Positions 36,201-47,229 of a stretch of 64,000 nt of DNA are shown here, piece by piece; position 1 is the first letter of the stretch, and each line of letters opens with the position of its first letter. The notes beneath the pieces were generated by a model. That model saw only the letters and a list, made by a program, of their open reading frames with translations. It was not told the DNA's origin and did not search any database. The position numbers and the translations under genes are program-made. This DNA is from Amaurobius ferox (lineage: Eukaryota > Arthropoda > Arachnida > Araneae > Amaurobiidae), in the NCBI GenBank assembly GCA_951213105.1, contig OX578142.1:120313354-120377353 (forward strand), read 5' to 3'.

Positions 36201-39200
36201 TGGTCACTTAATATAAGGAATTTCTAAAGATTCAGCTTCAGATTTTTTAATAATGGCCACTGGCCACTAAGAACAAAATTTTTAGTAGCCAACCAAAAAA
36301 GTTAGTGACAATAAAATTTTCAACGACAGGTGTCTAAACTCAAGTTTATATTGATAGGTCATACACCTGGCTATTGAGGTATATTCATGGATTGAAAATA
36401 CTAAAATTATGTAGCTATATACTTTTATATTATATTTTGTGGACAGTAGACTAGAGACATCCTATTTAAAGAAAAGGTAATAACACTATAGAAAGAGAAA
36501 TTTAACAAAATTTGATTGAAATTCATTCAATTTATTTAATTTCACTCCCTAACCATAAAACAGCAGCTATAAAAAGTATTATGTTTTTACAATGAAAGCA
36601 GAAATTCTCTCCAGGATAAAGAACACACAGGAAGATCTTTGTCAGCTATAGTCCCAGAAAATATGTAGGCCATTCAAAAAATGTTAATGGATGATAATCG
36701 TTGTACCTACCAAATGATACAGAAGGAACTTAACATTGGATCTGCAGCTATACATAAAATTATTCATGAACTGCATATGAAAAAATTAGTTTGTAGTTGG
36801 GTCCCCCATAATTTAACAGAACACCAAAAAGCAGAGCATGTCAGAATCAGCAAAGAAACCCTAAAATTACTTAATGATGGTGGACACTGCATTATTTCTA
36901 AAATCATAACTGGTGATGAAACGTACAACCATTTTTTGACGTTCTAACACGTCAAGAAAGTAAAGTATGGGTCTTTGAAGATGACCCCCATACCAACAAT
37001 GGTGAAAAGACAATAAGTAATGAAAAAAGTAATGAATGCCATGTTTTTCAGAAGTACAGGTCTGATCAAAGCCATTAAGCTAGAGGGACAGAAGACAGTT
37101 ACAGCTAACTGATACACCACTAAGTGTCTTCCAGAAATTATTCAAGAAGTGAATGTTAGGGGACTCATGCTTCACCATGACAATGCATCTTCTCATTCAG
37201 CAAGAGTGACAGTCGTATTTCTTGAACAAAAAACATCAAAGTGATAGAACATCCACCCTATTCTCCTGATCTTGCTATGTGTGAGTTTTGGCTATTTTTT
37301 AATATAAAAAAAAATTTATGTGGGTGTCGTTTTCATTCCGAAGATGAGATTGATGAGGCTATAAGAGCATATTTTTCATCGATTCCAAGAAATGGATGGC
37401 TTGAAGCATTTAATCTTTGAAAAATTCGCCTACAAAAGTGCATTGATGTTGGAGGGGAGTACTTTGAACACTCCTAAGAGTTGGTAAGTTTAACTTGTAC
37501 CACTTAGCCGTATCTCAAAAACTTCAGTTTGACCCTCGTATTGCTCAATTGCCTATCTTGTGAAATGTGGAGTCAATCAAAGCTGAACTTATTAAGCATG
37601 TCAGATTTACTGCCACATATTTAACTTCTGGAAGGCAATGCACAACAAATTGAAAAAAAAAGTACAAATATTTTGCTGTAATATCAGTGTGACAAAAAAC
37701 ATACTTTTTCTGAAAAATGACCCTTATACGCTTTTCAAGAGACCAGTGAAAAAACTATATAATTGAAATTTATATCAATGGATAGGAATGTTTTGGGACC
37801 AACAGAAAAAAGAATATAAATATAATAAAAGTGTATAAATGGTGCTTTAAAAGATTATGACCTAACAAAGTTTGGGCAGCTGACAACCATATATTTGCTG
37901 AAAACACTAACTTAGACATCATAAGATAGATAGTTCATTTCTAATAAACTTGATAAAGATAAATATATGTTTATACATTTTAAAGTTAACTTTTATACAT
38001 TTTAAAGTTAACAAAAATGCACGACAAGGTGAAAATTTATAGAACTTACCAGTTGGCAAAGATATATTTGCACCATCAATAATTGCCTGAGCAAGGGCAT
38101 AATCATTGGTTTCAGCAGCATAAGCTGCAGCTTTTAAAGCATCCCATATCTCTTTTCTTCCTTCAAAAGCAGGAGCTGTATCCCAAAATTCATCGCGCTT
38201 GCTATGAAGCTGACCACCAGTCAAAGGCACGTCACTCTTCCATTTTGGCTTTTCATGTTTTAGAGGTTGATTCTTTCCAATGGTAACTAAATTTGGAAAA
38301 AAGTTTTAAATAAAATAGTGTAAGATTAAAAACACAGTGAAACTGTCATAATACATTTCTAAAAGGAAATTGTAAAACAATTTGATTTATAGAATAAATT
38401 ACTGGATATATAAAATTAATAAATGAAATCCTCAAATCAGCAATGCTCTTTAGTTTCCCAATGATAGGAGAAGCTACAGGAGACACCCATTCACTATAAA
38501 TCAATGTACATATTAAAATAAATCATACAGTTTTTTAATATTGCAGTTTAATATTCCACCATAGTCTTATTTATAAGACAGAATGCTATCAGATGATCAA
38601 TGTCAATGAGATGTTATAGTTTATAATTCAATGTTATATGGATTCAAAATTAGGCAAATTGTTTTTCATTAAGAAACAGCATAAAGGGTGATTCAAAATT
38701 CCCTGAAGAAATTTTAAAGGATGGTAGGGTGCACCAAAATAAACTTTTTTTTTAATCAAAGAATATATAACTGCAACTGTTGCACATTGGTGCTAGAGGG
38801 CATGATGTGTGCTAACAACCCATCATGTTGAAACCATATTCGACGGTGAATAGACACAGGAATATCTATCATTCATTAGTTCTGGCAACAATTCTTCTAA
38901 TAAAAATATGATAAATTTACCCATTGAATCGAGGGGGCAGTCACTATGGCCTAATTAAAAAGTCATGGGTGATACCCACCTAAACAGTAACTCGTTGCTG
39001 GTAAGCATGTGGCCATGTAGCATGTAGATTGGCATGAACCTAAGCATATGAGCAAACGTTGTGCCCAAATATTGACAAAAAGTTTGACAAAAGAAGCTTA
39101 TTTTTGGTGCACCCTACCACCTTTTAAAATTTGGCCAGGGAATTTTAAACCATGCTGTATTTAGAAAGAATGAACGATTTTCAAAACACTCCAAACAGCA

Positions 39201-42200
39201 CCCTCTAGTGCAAACATGCAACAGTAACGGACATATATTCTTGGACATAAAAGTTCATTTTGGTACACTCTACCACCCTTTAAAATTTGGCCAGGAAATT
39301 TCTAATCATGCTGTATTTGTTATTTTATGAATAAAACCATATTTGAACCAATATTCATATATTTTATATTTATTGGTGCACTAGATTTAAGCTTTAAAAA
39401 CAATTGTATAATTGCCTAATAGAAAATATGAGATGGGATAACCACTACTGGAATACAATAATCTTGGAAATTCTACAGTGTTCCCTCTAGAAATTTTTAC
39501 AAGGGTACAGCACCTTGCCCTTTTTTGATGTGTTCTGCCAGTTTTCGAAGTGACCTATAAAAGCTCAAAAACTATATTTAAAAACTTGAAACATCCTTAA
39601 ATTGTATGGCATAGGGCAAGTGAGGACCCAGTAAATATCAAACTAAATAGACAAAATAATTTTAATTATAATATAGAGCTATTTTAGTATTATACTCAGG
39701 GGTTGAAATTCAGAGTGGATTTCCACCAAAAATCACCACTCTTGCCTCAGAAAGTTTGTAAGGCAGGAAGCTCCCACCTCCAAATAAGTGGCGAATCACA
39801 ACATTTGTAATCTTTTGCAGTGCAGGTGCATTTTCGATCTCACTCGCAACCCTATGAATACTTTTACAGCGAAATATTATCTGCTCTTCTGTAAGCATAG
39901 AAATTAACACCATAAAACTTGACTATGAAGTCATTACAAGCATAAATCATAGTTGACAAGCTGCATTTCAGCTAAGGGCATCCAACATGCTATTAAATAA
40001 AAGTTACTTATCATATTTTTAGTTATTAAAGTGTAAAAGCCATAATTCAAGCATTTGTTTCTTGTAATCACATTTTGTTTCACTCAGAACTAAATACTGT
40101 ACTCAACGCGGTGTTACCTGGGATTTAAAGCAGAGAATAATTGAACTTGTTCATTAAGTTTTTCAAAAGGTTTAATCGCCCATTATGCGATCACAAGTTT
40201 AAATTACAAAACATACGTGAACATATGCTTGCCCTAAATAAGCATGTAATCACACCTTAGATCACTACTAGGATACATAATATGCTTTTGTCCCAGAGCT
40301 GGGCACATCGAATGTTACACCCTAATTCACAACATAAGCTTCTTCAATTGAAAACAACAGCACATTTTCTAAATGAAAATCCTTGCATAAATGCAAAAAT
40401 CTCTTAATACGCCCTGAATAAGCTTTTCTTATACACCGTAAATAAGCTCTTTTGATTTGCTCCAAATACATCTTTCACCCTCTGTGTGGATGCAATACAT
40501 TTTAAACATGCTCGTTTGATACACCCTATATAAGCTCTTTTGATTCATTATAGTATAAGCTCTTTCAATTAAAATCAACAGCACATTTTCTAAATGAAAA
40601 TTTTTAAAACTCTGATAATATTTTCGATTCTAGTACCAGCTCACCTAGGGTGGCCAACCCTCCCGTATTTCCCGGGAACTTCCGTATTTCAGATTATTTT
40701 TTTTTATCCTCCCGCTTCCCGTACTGACCTTTTATTTCTCCCGTATATTTCTTTAAAAATCAAGAACGCAAAATTTTAATTATATATTATTCCTGCAAAA
40801 TACATTCCTGTATAAATTGTAAGATTGGGGTTTATTTTCGCTTTGTTTATCGTCGGAGACGAGGTGTAAATAATTTGAGCTTTTTATTTCTACGGTTAGC
40901 AGTGACATTACGTCTTTTTAGTTCGTGCATTGTTTACCTGTTTGATTTTGGATGAAGCAGAAAACGTGGATTTTGTTATTGCAGCAGAAATGTTTTTGAA
41001 CATAGAGATTAAGTTGTGAATAAAAGAAATAAAGATCGTGGTTTTATTTAAATTCACAGATCAAGGACTGATCAGAGAAATCAAAGCAGCTTACAACTGA
41101 TTAAGTCAGAGCTAATGATAATTAATTATGACTATAGTTGTAAAGAGTTTTGAAAATTTGCACAAGAAAATAAAATACTTAGTTCTGCAGCATCAGTGGA
41201 CAAATACGTATAGGTTAGTACTAAGAAACATGTAAATTTGTACATTTGTATTCCATATTGTGCCCTGTATATAATATAAAATGTAAATTAATTATTTTGC
41301 TTATTATTATCCATTCCATGAACATTTTCTGGAGTGACGGTTCGTTGTGCTGCACCACGCTGCTAAAAATTTGTCGAGACTAAATCTCCCTTAAATTCAT
41401 GGCCGAAAGTTGGTCACCTTAAACTCACTATCCAAATAAATCCCTAAGCGGATGCCAGTTTCAGGTGATGATGTACCCGACCTACATACAGCATTCCAGA
41501 TTCATGCTTAAAGAAGACATCTTTTGACCCTGTGCCAAGTATGGGGGAAAACCTATTTTATCACTTGTTCTGTGCGCTGCTGAGATTCTTTTGAAAATTT
41601 ATGGAGGTTTACATAAAAATCCATACTTAATGAACAGATTACAGCAGAAGCATAATTTTTCGATTGGAGTAGTTTGTTATATTCAAAGAAACATCTGGTA
41701 AATTTTTAAGATGGGATTGTAAATTAATTTTTTTTATATTGCAATATAAAAATCAGAAACGTTTTTAATATATGTGAAAAATATATTTTAAAATTCACAA
41801 AAATTCATCTTTTAATCATATGGATTCTGTTCAAAGTTTGTTTAAAACAGAATTTATCGATCTTTCCGATGGTGTTAAGATGGAAACTCTGTGATAATAA
41901 TTTCGCTTGCTAAAGAACCTATTTGTGTAAAAATCACTCAAAATAATACTAAAACATAAAATATCTAAAAAACTAATTCGAATTTTTTTAAAATCTTGCC
42001 AAGGCATATAGTCCCAAGTCCTGAAGTACCTGAGTATCAAATTTCATGGCCATACAAAGTTTAGATTTTTTGCTACAGATGACACAGACAGACAAACACC
42101 TTCTTTTATTATTATAGATAAACTGTTTGTTGCTTTCTTTTAGCAGTAGTATATTAAAAGTTAAAAAATTGCAATTATCAATCACACTTAGACAAATAAT

Positions 42201-44418
42201 CAGGTATTCTCAACCTTTTTGTATTTCAAACAATTTAATCTAAATTGGCGAAGCACTTTTATTAGTCAAGAAGCTGAACATCCAAGTATAATTTAAATCA
42301 TATAATATTCATCAAATCTCCTCAAAACATCTATATGTAAAATATTCAATGTATAGAATCTATTTATTTTGTAATATTAACAAATTTTTGCCAAAATTAT
42401 AGAGATAGAAAGATTGAAGAAAAGAATTCTTGGGAAAACCTCAGTGTAAACCATTTTTTAAAAAAAAAAAAGTTAAAAAGTTAACCTATTTTCTTTTTTT
42501 TAAGAGGGAGGGGAGGACATTTTCTTGATTATTATAGTGTGAACAAATATGAATACGCTAAAATTACTACTTCTAATTTAACAACAAACATTGCTTCTCT
42601 CAATCCTTTATCTACACACCCACTTAAATAAAAATTCTCTTACAAATTAATAATTTTCAAACAGCCGCAGTACACTTCAGTATTTGCTAACCAACTTCAT
42701 TTCATTCTCAAATTATAACCGAGACAGGAGCAGTAAACAAAATTAACCATGATTGCAAATGTTTTGAAACTTCCAGATCACTTTTCAACTATTAGGAGGC
42801 GAGAAAACCTCCAATTACAATTGGGAGTAACGTATAAGAAGGGAAATGAAATATAAAATGCTCAAATTAAGGATGCCAAAAATATGCAAATGGATTCAAA
42901 ACTTTGCAGCTTGAAGTTGTAGCCATATATATTTTAAATTATTAAAAGATAAAATACATAAATTAAAATGGTCAAGTATTATAAAGTCATGTTAAAAATA
43001 TATCTGATACTTACATAATTAAATTTAAACTAAAATGTGATCTTAATCTTTATGGGTTAAAGTTTAACCAAAATAATTAATCTTTGCTTCAATCTTCTGA
43101 AGACAAAATTGAAATTTCTATGCACATTAAAGATACTAAACCTATTTAAAATATGAATTTTCATAAAGCTTAAATATTTGTGTAGTTTTGTTGCTTATAG
43201 TTTAAAAACTTGCATTAAAAGTGGAAAGTAATTACTTTGAAATAAATGTTGAAATGAAATCTTTCTAAAGTCTAAAGAGTGTAGAAACATAATTTATTCC
43301 AATTACACATTTGCTTTCTATAAGCATATTAATCAGCTTCAAGAGTGAACATCAGACCTACAGTGTGGGTTTTTAAGATCTGAAGACATCCCTAAATACA
43401 AGAGTGAAAGTATGTCCTATGAAGTGCACTAGTTGTATGGCTATGGCCTCTGACAGGGGATGACAAAAGGATGCATTGTATAAAGGTCTGGGAGATTTGT
43501 TTATGAAAAAAGTCAATAACTTGCAAAATAGGAGGTAGTAGGGGCCCCACACATTTGCTGCATAAGGGACCAAAATTATGTCAGTGGCACTATGTGTGCC
43601 ATCACATTTTGCAGGGAGTCAGGATGCCAATGCATAATACCAGTGTTGCACCACTACCTGTTAGTTTTACTACTTAATTTAGCAACTCTTTATTTGCACA
43701 ATTTGAAAATAGAACATTCAAATCTAATGCTTGAATATACAATCCCCTTCACTATACCAAAATGAGCTCAGAATAAACTCACAAGGGGAGAAACAATTGT
43801 CTTTTACATTTTTATCTCCTTATTTAGATGCATTATTTAACCTGTTTCAAGGTGACATACTTGAATGTGCTACTGCCCTTATTGTTACCCACATAATATT
43901 GTAGCAACTGAATAGAAATTCAAAATACCAAGAATTATCATGAGAGAACTATCATCCAAAATATAAACCAAATAGTGCAATAGTTTGTAACCACAATTAC
44001 TTCTTTCACAGAGTATATGTGCCACTGCAAACTTCCCCTTTAAATTAAACACATATTGCCAATATATCATACTGCATTGTTATTAACATGTGAAAAATAC
44101 AATGAGTATTCTTCATGAATACATTCGGACTTAATACATAATTAATACAGAGCAACAAGTTGAAATGTGTTGTACTCAAGAGAATATATACCATACGCAA
44201 GAGAATATAAACCCAATAATTAAAACCAAAATACCAATAAAACGTCGCAGTAACATGCTCAATTTGAGTTTCAGTAAAGTAGTTTTAATAACGTATGTCA
44301 CAGATATCGTAATATAAATTGATGTCAGCCACTTACTCGTTTGATGCAAACTAGTGCCATCGAGAGATTCAATACCCGAGGAAGGTCTGCTTTGTTGAGT
44401 GCCAAAACAACCTCCCAT
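26897..44418 (-). CDS. UBTD2: Ubiquitin domain-containing protein (UBTD1/UBTD2 orthologue), 3 coding exons
   Basis: The spliced product is 235 aa, against about 230 aa for vertebrate UBTD1/2. Exon 1 (44418-44337) encodes residues 1-27, starting MGGC: Gly2 and Cys4 fit N-myristoylation and palmitoylation. Exon 2 (38286-38050) carries the conserved UBTD domain ([35 protein letters not shown]). Exon 3 (27285-26897) continues it ([18 protein letters not shown]), then an acidic linker and a C-terminal ubiquitin-like domain (about 150-232; RWYFGGRLL). Donors GTAAGT and acceptors TTTAG are consensus; both introns are phase 1 and the frame joins exactly. The ATG at 44418 is preferred because a further in-frame upstream start would be GTG. 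Vertebrate family members act as adaptors for ubiquitin-conjugating enzymes; the function here is inferred by homology. Confidence 0.93.
29395..31982 (-). mobile_element. 5'-truncated I/Jockey-group LINE, antisense inside the hAT
   Basis: 2588 bp bounded by 12-bp target duplications GTGAAGGAAGGA (29383-29394 and 31983-31994). The 3' end carries a short tandem tail, (TCAT)n on the element's strand. The endonuclease domain and 5' end are missing, as is common for LINE insertions made by target-primed reverse transcription. Confidence 0.9.
29484..31982 (-). CDS. LINE ORF2 fragment: reverse transcriptase + RNase H + zinc knuckle (5'-truncated)
   Basis: An open frame of about 831 codons of LINE origin. 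RT motifs: [11 protein letters not shown] (A, near 31370), [10 protein letters not shown] (B, near 31200), GYADDVVIV (C, 31112-31086). A thumb region follows, then RNase H with YTDGSK (near 30300), an EVFAIL glutamate, SDSQAAL (near 30115) and [11 protein letters not shown]-terminal Cys/His motif is LCRGC.....[10 protein letters not shown] followed by RNase H places it in the I/R1/LOA part of the I-Jockey group. The frame stays open for another 56 codons upstream of 31982 through antisense hAT sequence, ending in an ATG at 32150; those residues are accidental. There are no internal stops, so the insertion looks young. Confidence 0.88.
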   Translation of the reverse strand, partial: VKKPNGDFTVTGEETLSELFRVHFPVSHPVVQNDSGIACSTLSDDNSWGIARSIVTLDRVKWAINSHKPYKTPGTDGIIPILLQEGIEMLAPILCNIYSACIALGYIPNAWRHTRVIFIPKIGKDNYYEAKSFRPISLTSFLLKTIEKLIDRYLREVILASKPLSSSQHAYQPGKSTDTALYSLSFILERNLNAKEIALATFLDIEGAFDKVPIDTILVALNRRGVDTTISYWIKNLLSNRYICASLLGESMTVHALSGCPQGGVLSPILWCLVMDSLLDSIDVSGVSCIGYADDVVIVARGKFGNTVSDMMSTALRRVEAWCKNAGLTVNPQKTALVAFTRKRILNLGNICLFGQKLICSKEVKFLGIYFDKELNWKRHLDYCTTKARRIFWSCRNAIGKTWGLNPRAIHWIYSMIVCPIISYGSIVWWSRIRNETAKLDLVKLQRMVCIAISGCMKTTPTASLELLLGLHPLYMRIEAEALICMNRLKYLKHWKDYSRYLSWGELNSNVARHPYFCMPPDGIHVKFTFDKPYEILVPSRDDWKRTPTYNKHNCFVWYTDGSKIGTSTGAGVCCPDDGTKLSYPLGNFATVFQAEVFAILMCCRICYDRKYENSQIFICSDSQAALMALGKFTVTSSLVWECYKALCKIASNNSVILYWVPGHSGIPGNELADELARKGSNTPFVGPELALGIPNDLIRRIVFDIFRKLQCKNWRDTKGQRQAKILNCNCPSARQKELFRLSRTGIRRAVGLLTGHCTLKRHLNIMGVSKDSLCRGCNYSEETAAHILCECEAYSAHRFEHIGRHVIEPWELNDIPVKCLLMFALATGLFS
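32333..33712. mobile_element. Non-autonomous hAT-type element
   Basis: 1380 bp with perfect 16-bp TIRs (CAGGGTAAGAAATTAG) and 8-bp target duplications TTCGGGCA (32325-32332 and 33713-33720). No transposase is encoded; the interior is AT-rich with no supported gene. Its removal restores the host hAT frame. Confidence 0.9.
35058..36619. other. Intron sequence without a gene
   Basis: AT-rich. Phrases such as GTGGTCATTAAACACAGGTGG followed by TCACTTAATATAAGG at 36183-36222 resemble internal repeats seen near pogo/Tigger termini, but no bounded element was found. Confidence 0.4.
36620..37480 (+). pseudogene. mariner (DD34D-type) transposase remnant
   Basis: Starts near a [12 protein letters not shown] segment, then [20 protein letters not shown] (HTH), [19 protein letters not shown] (the WVPH-L linker typical of mariners), TGDETY (first Asp, about 36910), [11 protein letters not shown] (second Asp, about 37175) and [13 protein letters not shown] (about 37270), where the third acid is Glu rather than the usual Asp. 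It ends in a recognisable C-terminus ([18 protein letters not shown], about 37420-37476). There are multiple frameshifts and stops. It is in sense orientation on the plus strand, opposite to UBTD. Confidence 0.75.
37481..38049. other. Intron sequence, nothing recognised
   Basis: AT-rich sequence adjoining exon 2 of UBTD. A 17-bp direct repeat (TTTATACATTTTAAAGTTAA) occurs near 37970-38010. Confidence 0.4.
38050..38286 (-). CDS. UBTD2: UBTD exon 2
   Basis: The acceptor TTTAG ends at 38287 and the donor GTAAGT begins at 38049. 237 bp, phase 1 at both ends. It encodes about residues 28-107 including the WKSD and [11 protein letters not shown] motifs that define the UBTD family. Confidence 0.93.
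38684..39315. mobile_element. MITE-like palindromic element(s), mariner-type ends
   Basis: The left arm 38684-38750 (AGGGTGATTCAAAATTCCCTG region and GGTAGGGTGCACC) is inverted at 39096-39160 and again at about 39245-39315. The outer pair extends further: 38760-38805 is the complement of 39195-39235 (around the CTAGAGGG core). One copy seems to have been inserted into, or duplicated within, the other. No protein is encoded. Confidence 0.6.
39481..40640. repeat. Dispersed repeat pieces, including a 50-bp direct repeat
   Basis: Positions 40336-40386 and 40556-40606 share CAACAGCACATTTTCTAAAT followed by GAAAAT. Between them are several imperfect copies of a TAAGCTCTTTTGAT motif, a decayed minisatellite. 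Confidence 0.5.
40645..42119. other. Intron sequence with likely repeat ends
   Basis: AGGGTGGCCAACCCTCCCGT at 40648-40667 and the stretch ending GACACAGACAGACAAACACC at 42077-42096 read like termini of dispersed repeats. No coding sequence was found. Confidence 0.35.
44337..44418 (-). CDS. UBTD2: UBTD exon 1
   Basis: The ATG at 44418 gives [15 protein letters not shown]. The Gly2/Cys4 arrangement matches the MGNC start of vertebrate UBTD1 and suggests lipid anchoring. The donor is GTAAGT at 44336. Confidence 0.88.
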
Positions 44419-45182
44419 TATCACAGATAAATAAGCATAATTCTATTAACACTTTTTTCAGCAGTATCTAGACCAGTTTTCCTACGTTTCTGTCGGCAGC
44501 TGTGAAACCCCTTCATCCGGACAATATGAATTATGGTTTCCTAAATTAATACGTAATGAGGGAATTCCCATCTGCAAATAACGTCCAATATCAGTAAAAA
44601 TCACATGCAACTGAAAATGAATCTGAAACACAAATACACAATCTTATTTCTAGTTCTTGACAATCATCCATTGTTAAAAGGTTAATCGTCCTTCCTCGCG
44701 ATGAGGCGCTCCAACCCAGTTGCCAGATAAACTAATGTAAATACCGATAGTTATTATATGTTTACTTTAGATCAGGATTTCTCCAGTAATTCTTATGATT
44801 CATTCTTTATTTCTACAGCCATAAGGAAATAGTTAATGATTGCAAAATTTTGCTATTTTGTACACCAATTGTTTATACATACCAGGTTACCAGCTCTTCA
44901 GCCAGAGGTTTCTTTTTTTTTTTTATGATGGAATAAAAAATGAAACTGAAGAGAGGACCAGAGGCAGAATGGTAATGAATAAACAATAAATGATTTTGAA
45001 GCCAGTAGCGTCTCCAGAAATAAATTAGGGCCGGGACCAAATATTGTGTTTCCCATTCCCCCAAATAGAATTTCTCTGAATATCAATGGGTTCTGATGAC
45101 TTCATGGGATCGGTTATGACCTCCACCCCACCCCTGGGGCGTTACTATTCGTGGAGGCCACTAGTTTTTAGAAGAATTGTAC
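44419..45182 (-). promoter_or_regulatory. 5' UTR / presumptive promoter region of UBTD
   Basis: Lies immediately upstream of the UBTD start codon, in the gene's orientation. No TATA box can be assigned with confidence. A slightly GC-richer patch with several CpG is at 44690-44715. Positional inference only. Confidence 0.35.
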
Positions 45183-45320
45183 TTATCCATATTCATGGGC
45201 GCCCATAAGGGACCACTTACCTCTCCTGCAGTTCAAGGACACAAAGGTTGGCATCAAGCTAGTCGATGTTGCACGTCTTATTATTGAGTTTTCCCCTCTT
45301 GGAAAAAGTTTTATGGGTGG
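45183..45320. repeat. GGGCGCCC-containing dispersed repeat unit
   Basis: Shares ATGGGCGCCCATA, CTCTCCTGCAGTTCAAGG and CATCAAGCTAGTCGATGTTG with units at about 50155-50410; an inverted relative lies at 49640-49840. Confidence 0.55.
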
Positions 45321-46892
45321 CCATATCTATATTTACTTTGTAACAATACATACACCCCCCTCCAACGCGGTTCGTTCGCTATGTGCTGCATTTTCGTGGA
45401 TTTTCTCGTGGATTTTGTAACATAACAAAGACATAGTTTTTCTTTTCAGTTCTTATTTTTCTTTTCATTCTCTAATCTGTTGTATTTTTAATTTAAGAAA
45501 TTGTTTAAATGTTAAAACTTTCATCAGTTTATTAGTCAAATCACCATATGTTCAACATTTCCAGGTGAAAGAATGTGCTAGAGCACGCCTCTGCCCTGAT
45601 CTCACATACTTCACGAACGGATAAATGAGCAAATTCCCACTTAATGTCGTAACGCTAACGAGTCTTGGAAAAAATGTTCACAACATATGGAACTCGGCGA
45701 TCTGTTCAGAAGAGTATCGGAAGCATAAAAATAAAGTTATTTGAGGCATGTATGAGTAAAGTAAGGAGTTATATCTTTATATTAAGAAAACGCCAATATC
45801 GTTTGAGATAATAATTCAGGTGGCGCTGGGATAAGATAAGTAGTCCTGTACTGTATGCATTTCCATGGCGAAAGACCTAAAATATTTATTTAAACTGTCA
45901 ATTTTGTAAAATTATAATTATTAGTATAATGCAAAGAATAACTGAAGCAATAAAGAATATTCCTACATATTCAAAATTATTTTACTTTCCAATTCATTTT
46001 CATCTCCATATTCTATACTCTATACTACAACTATGAAAAAATACTGGTTAACTATGCTCATAATTAAGGAATCCTTAATTTAAAAATTATTAAAAATACA
46101 TATACTAAATACTACGCCTTTCTATAGTGTCAACTAACAATAGCAACTACTTTACAAACACTAGCGACACCTAGATATCAAAAGCATTATGGCATTTTCA
46201 AGCTTTTCGTCCATAGGAGTTTTATCTCCTCCTTTCTAACTCCATGGCTAAAACATTTGAAATGTTTTATAAATGTTTGCAAACAGTATTTTTAAATAAA
46301 TTGAAAAAATATTCTTATTTAGAACTATTTAAATAGAAACTTAAATAGAAAGTAAGCAAGTGTTAACTTACATAAATTTTAAATCCTCATAGTATGAGTT
46401 TATAAATACTTGTGCAAAAAAAACTTACAATTATGCTTGGAAATATTATGCATCTTGAAATATTATTTTAGAATTAATTTTGCTCTTACACAACAAAGTA
46501 GTATTAGATAAGATTAATTAAATATAATTTTGGTAAAATCTAAACCCAGACTGTCGACGTCATCTGCGAGGTTGGGTTTTATGAATAGGGAACTTTTATG
46601 CATAATATGTACATTTGAGTTTTCTACAGAGAATAGTGAAAATACCTTACAAGAAAATTTCCTTCAAATTCAAGAATCCTTACAAGAAAATTTCACATGC
46701 AGTAATGTTACAAAAGAAAAAATTCCTTTGCTGAAAGCTCTTTAGAGAACCATAAGGGATAAACACCGTACTGGCAACCTTTCCTGTAACATGAATCTAC
46801 GGTTGCAATTTCATAATTTTCGATTTAGAAGTGCCAGATTTGGCTATTTATTGCAATCTGGCGACTTTTGACCACATTTCAAATGTTCGAGA
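45321..46892. other. No gene seen
   Basis: AT-rich with no coding signal or bounded repeat recognised. Confidence 0.4.
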
Positions 46893-47229
46893 ACCTTCTC
46901 GATATAACAAATATTTTATGTGATACGAGCCCCTTCTAGAAGTTTCTACAGAGAGTATATAAGAGGAGGCATCACTCAGTTGGAGGGAAATTGACGTGAT
47001 ACGAGCTACATTGAATTGTGATATATATCTCTGTTTTGAGAATAGTATTGGCTGTTTTATGAAATTAGCTGAGCAAAATTGACGTTCTACTGTACCTGAC
47101 AGTTGTTTAGTGATCTCGTGAGATAGTTGCCGAGCTATTTCCTATATATTACTCCTGTTTACGCTCTGCTTGTAAATAAACGTGTTAGTTATCCAGGAAT
47201 TGGACTCATTATTGTATCCCGAAAGTACA
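46893..47229 (+). mobile_element. Possible solo LTR
   Basis: Starts TGTTCGAGAACCTTCTCG and ends GTACA. It contains a TATA box (TATATAAG, 46956-46963), an arthropod-like initiator TCAGTT (46976) and AATAAA (about 47175), in the order U3-R-U5. No convincing target duplication and no second copy in the window, so the borders are uncertain. Confidence 0.35.

Larger units (their letters stand above)
27286..38049 (-). other. UBTD intron 2 (10.76 kb)
   Basis: A phase 1 intron with a GTAAGT donor at 38049 and an AG acceptor at 27286. Most of it is transposable elements: the nested mariner/hAT/LINE block (27613-35055) and a decayed mariner (36620-37480). Confidence 0.9.
38287..44336 (-). other. UBTD intron 1 (6.05 kb)
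   Basis: Phase 1. The donor GTAAGT is at 44336 and the acceptor TTTAG at 38287. Contains MITE-like repeats (38684-39315) and dispersed repeat pieces; 42120-44330 shows no recognised element. Confidence 0.88.
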
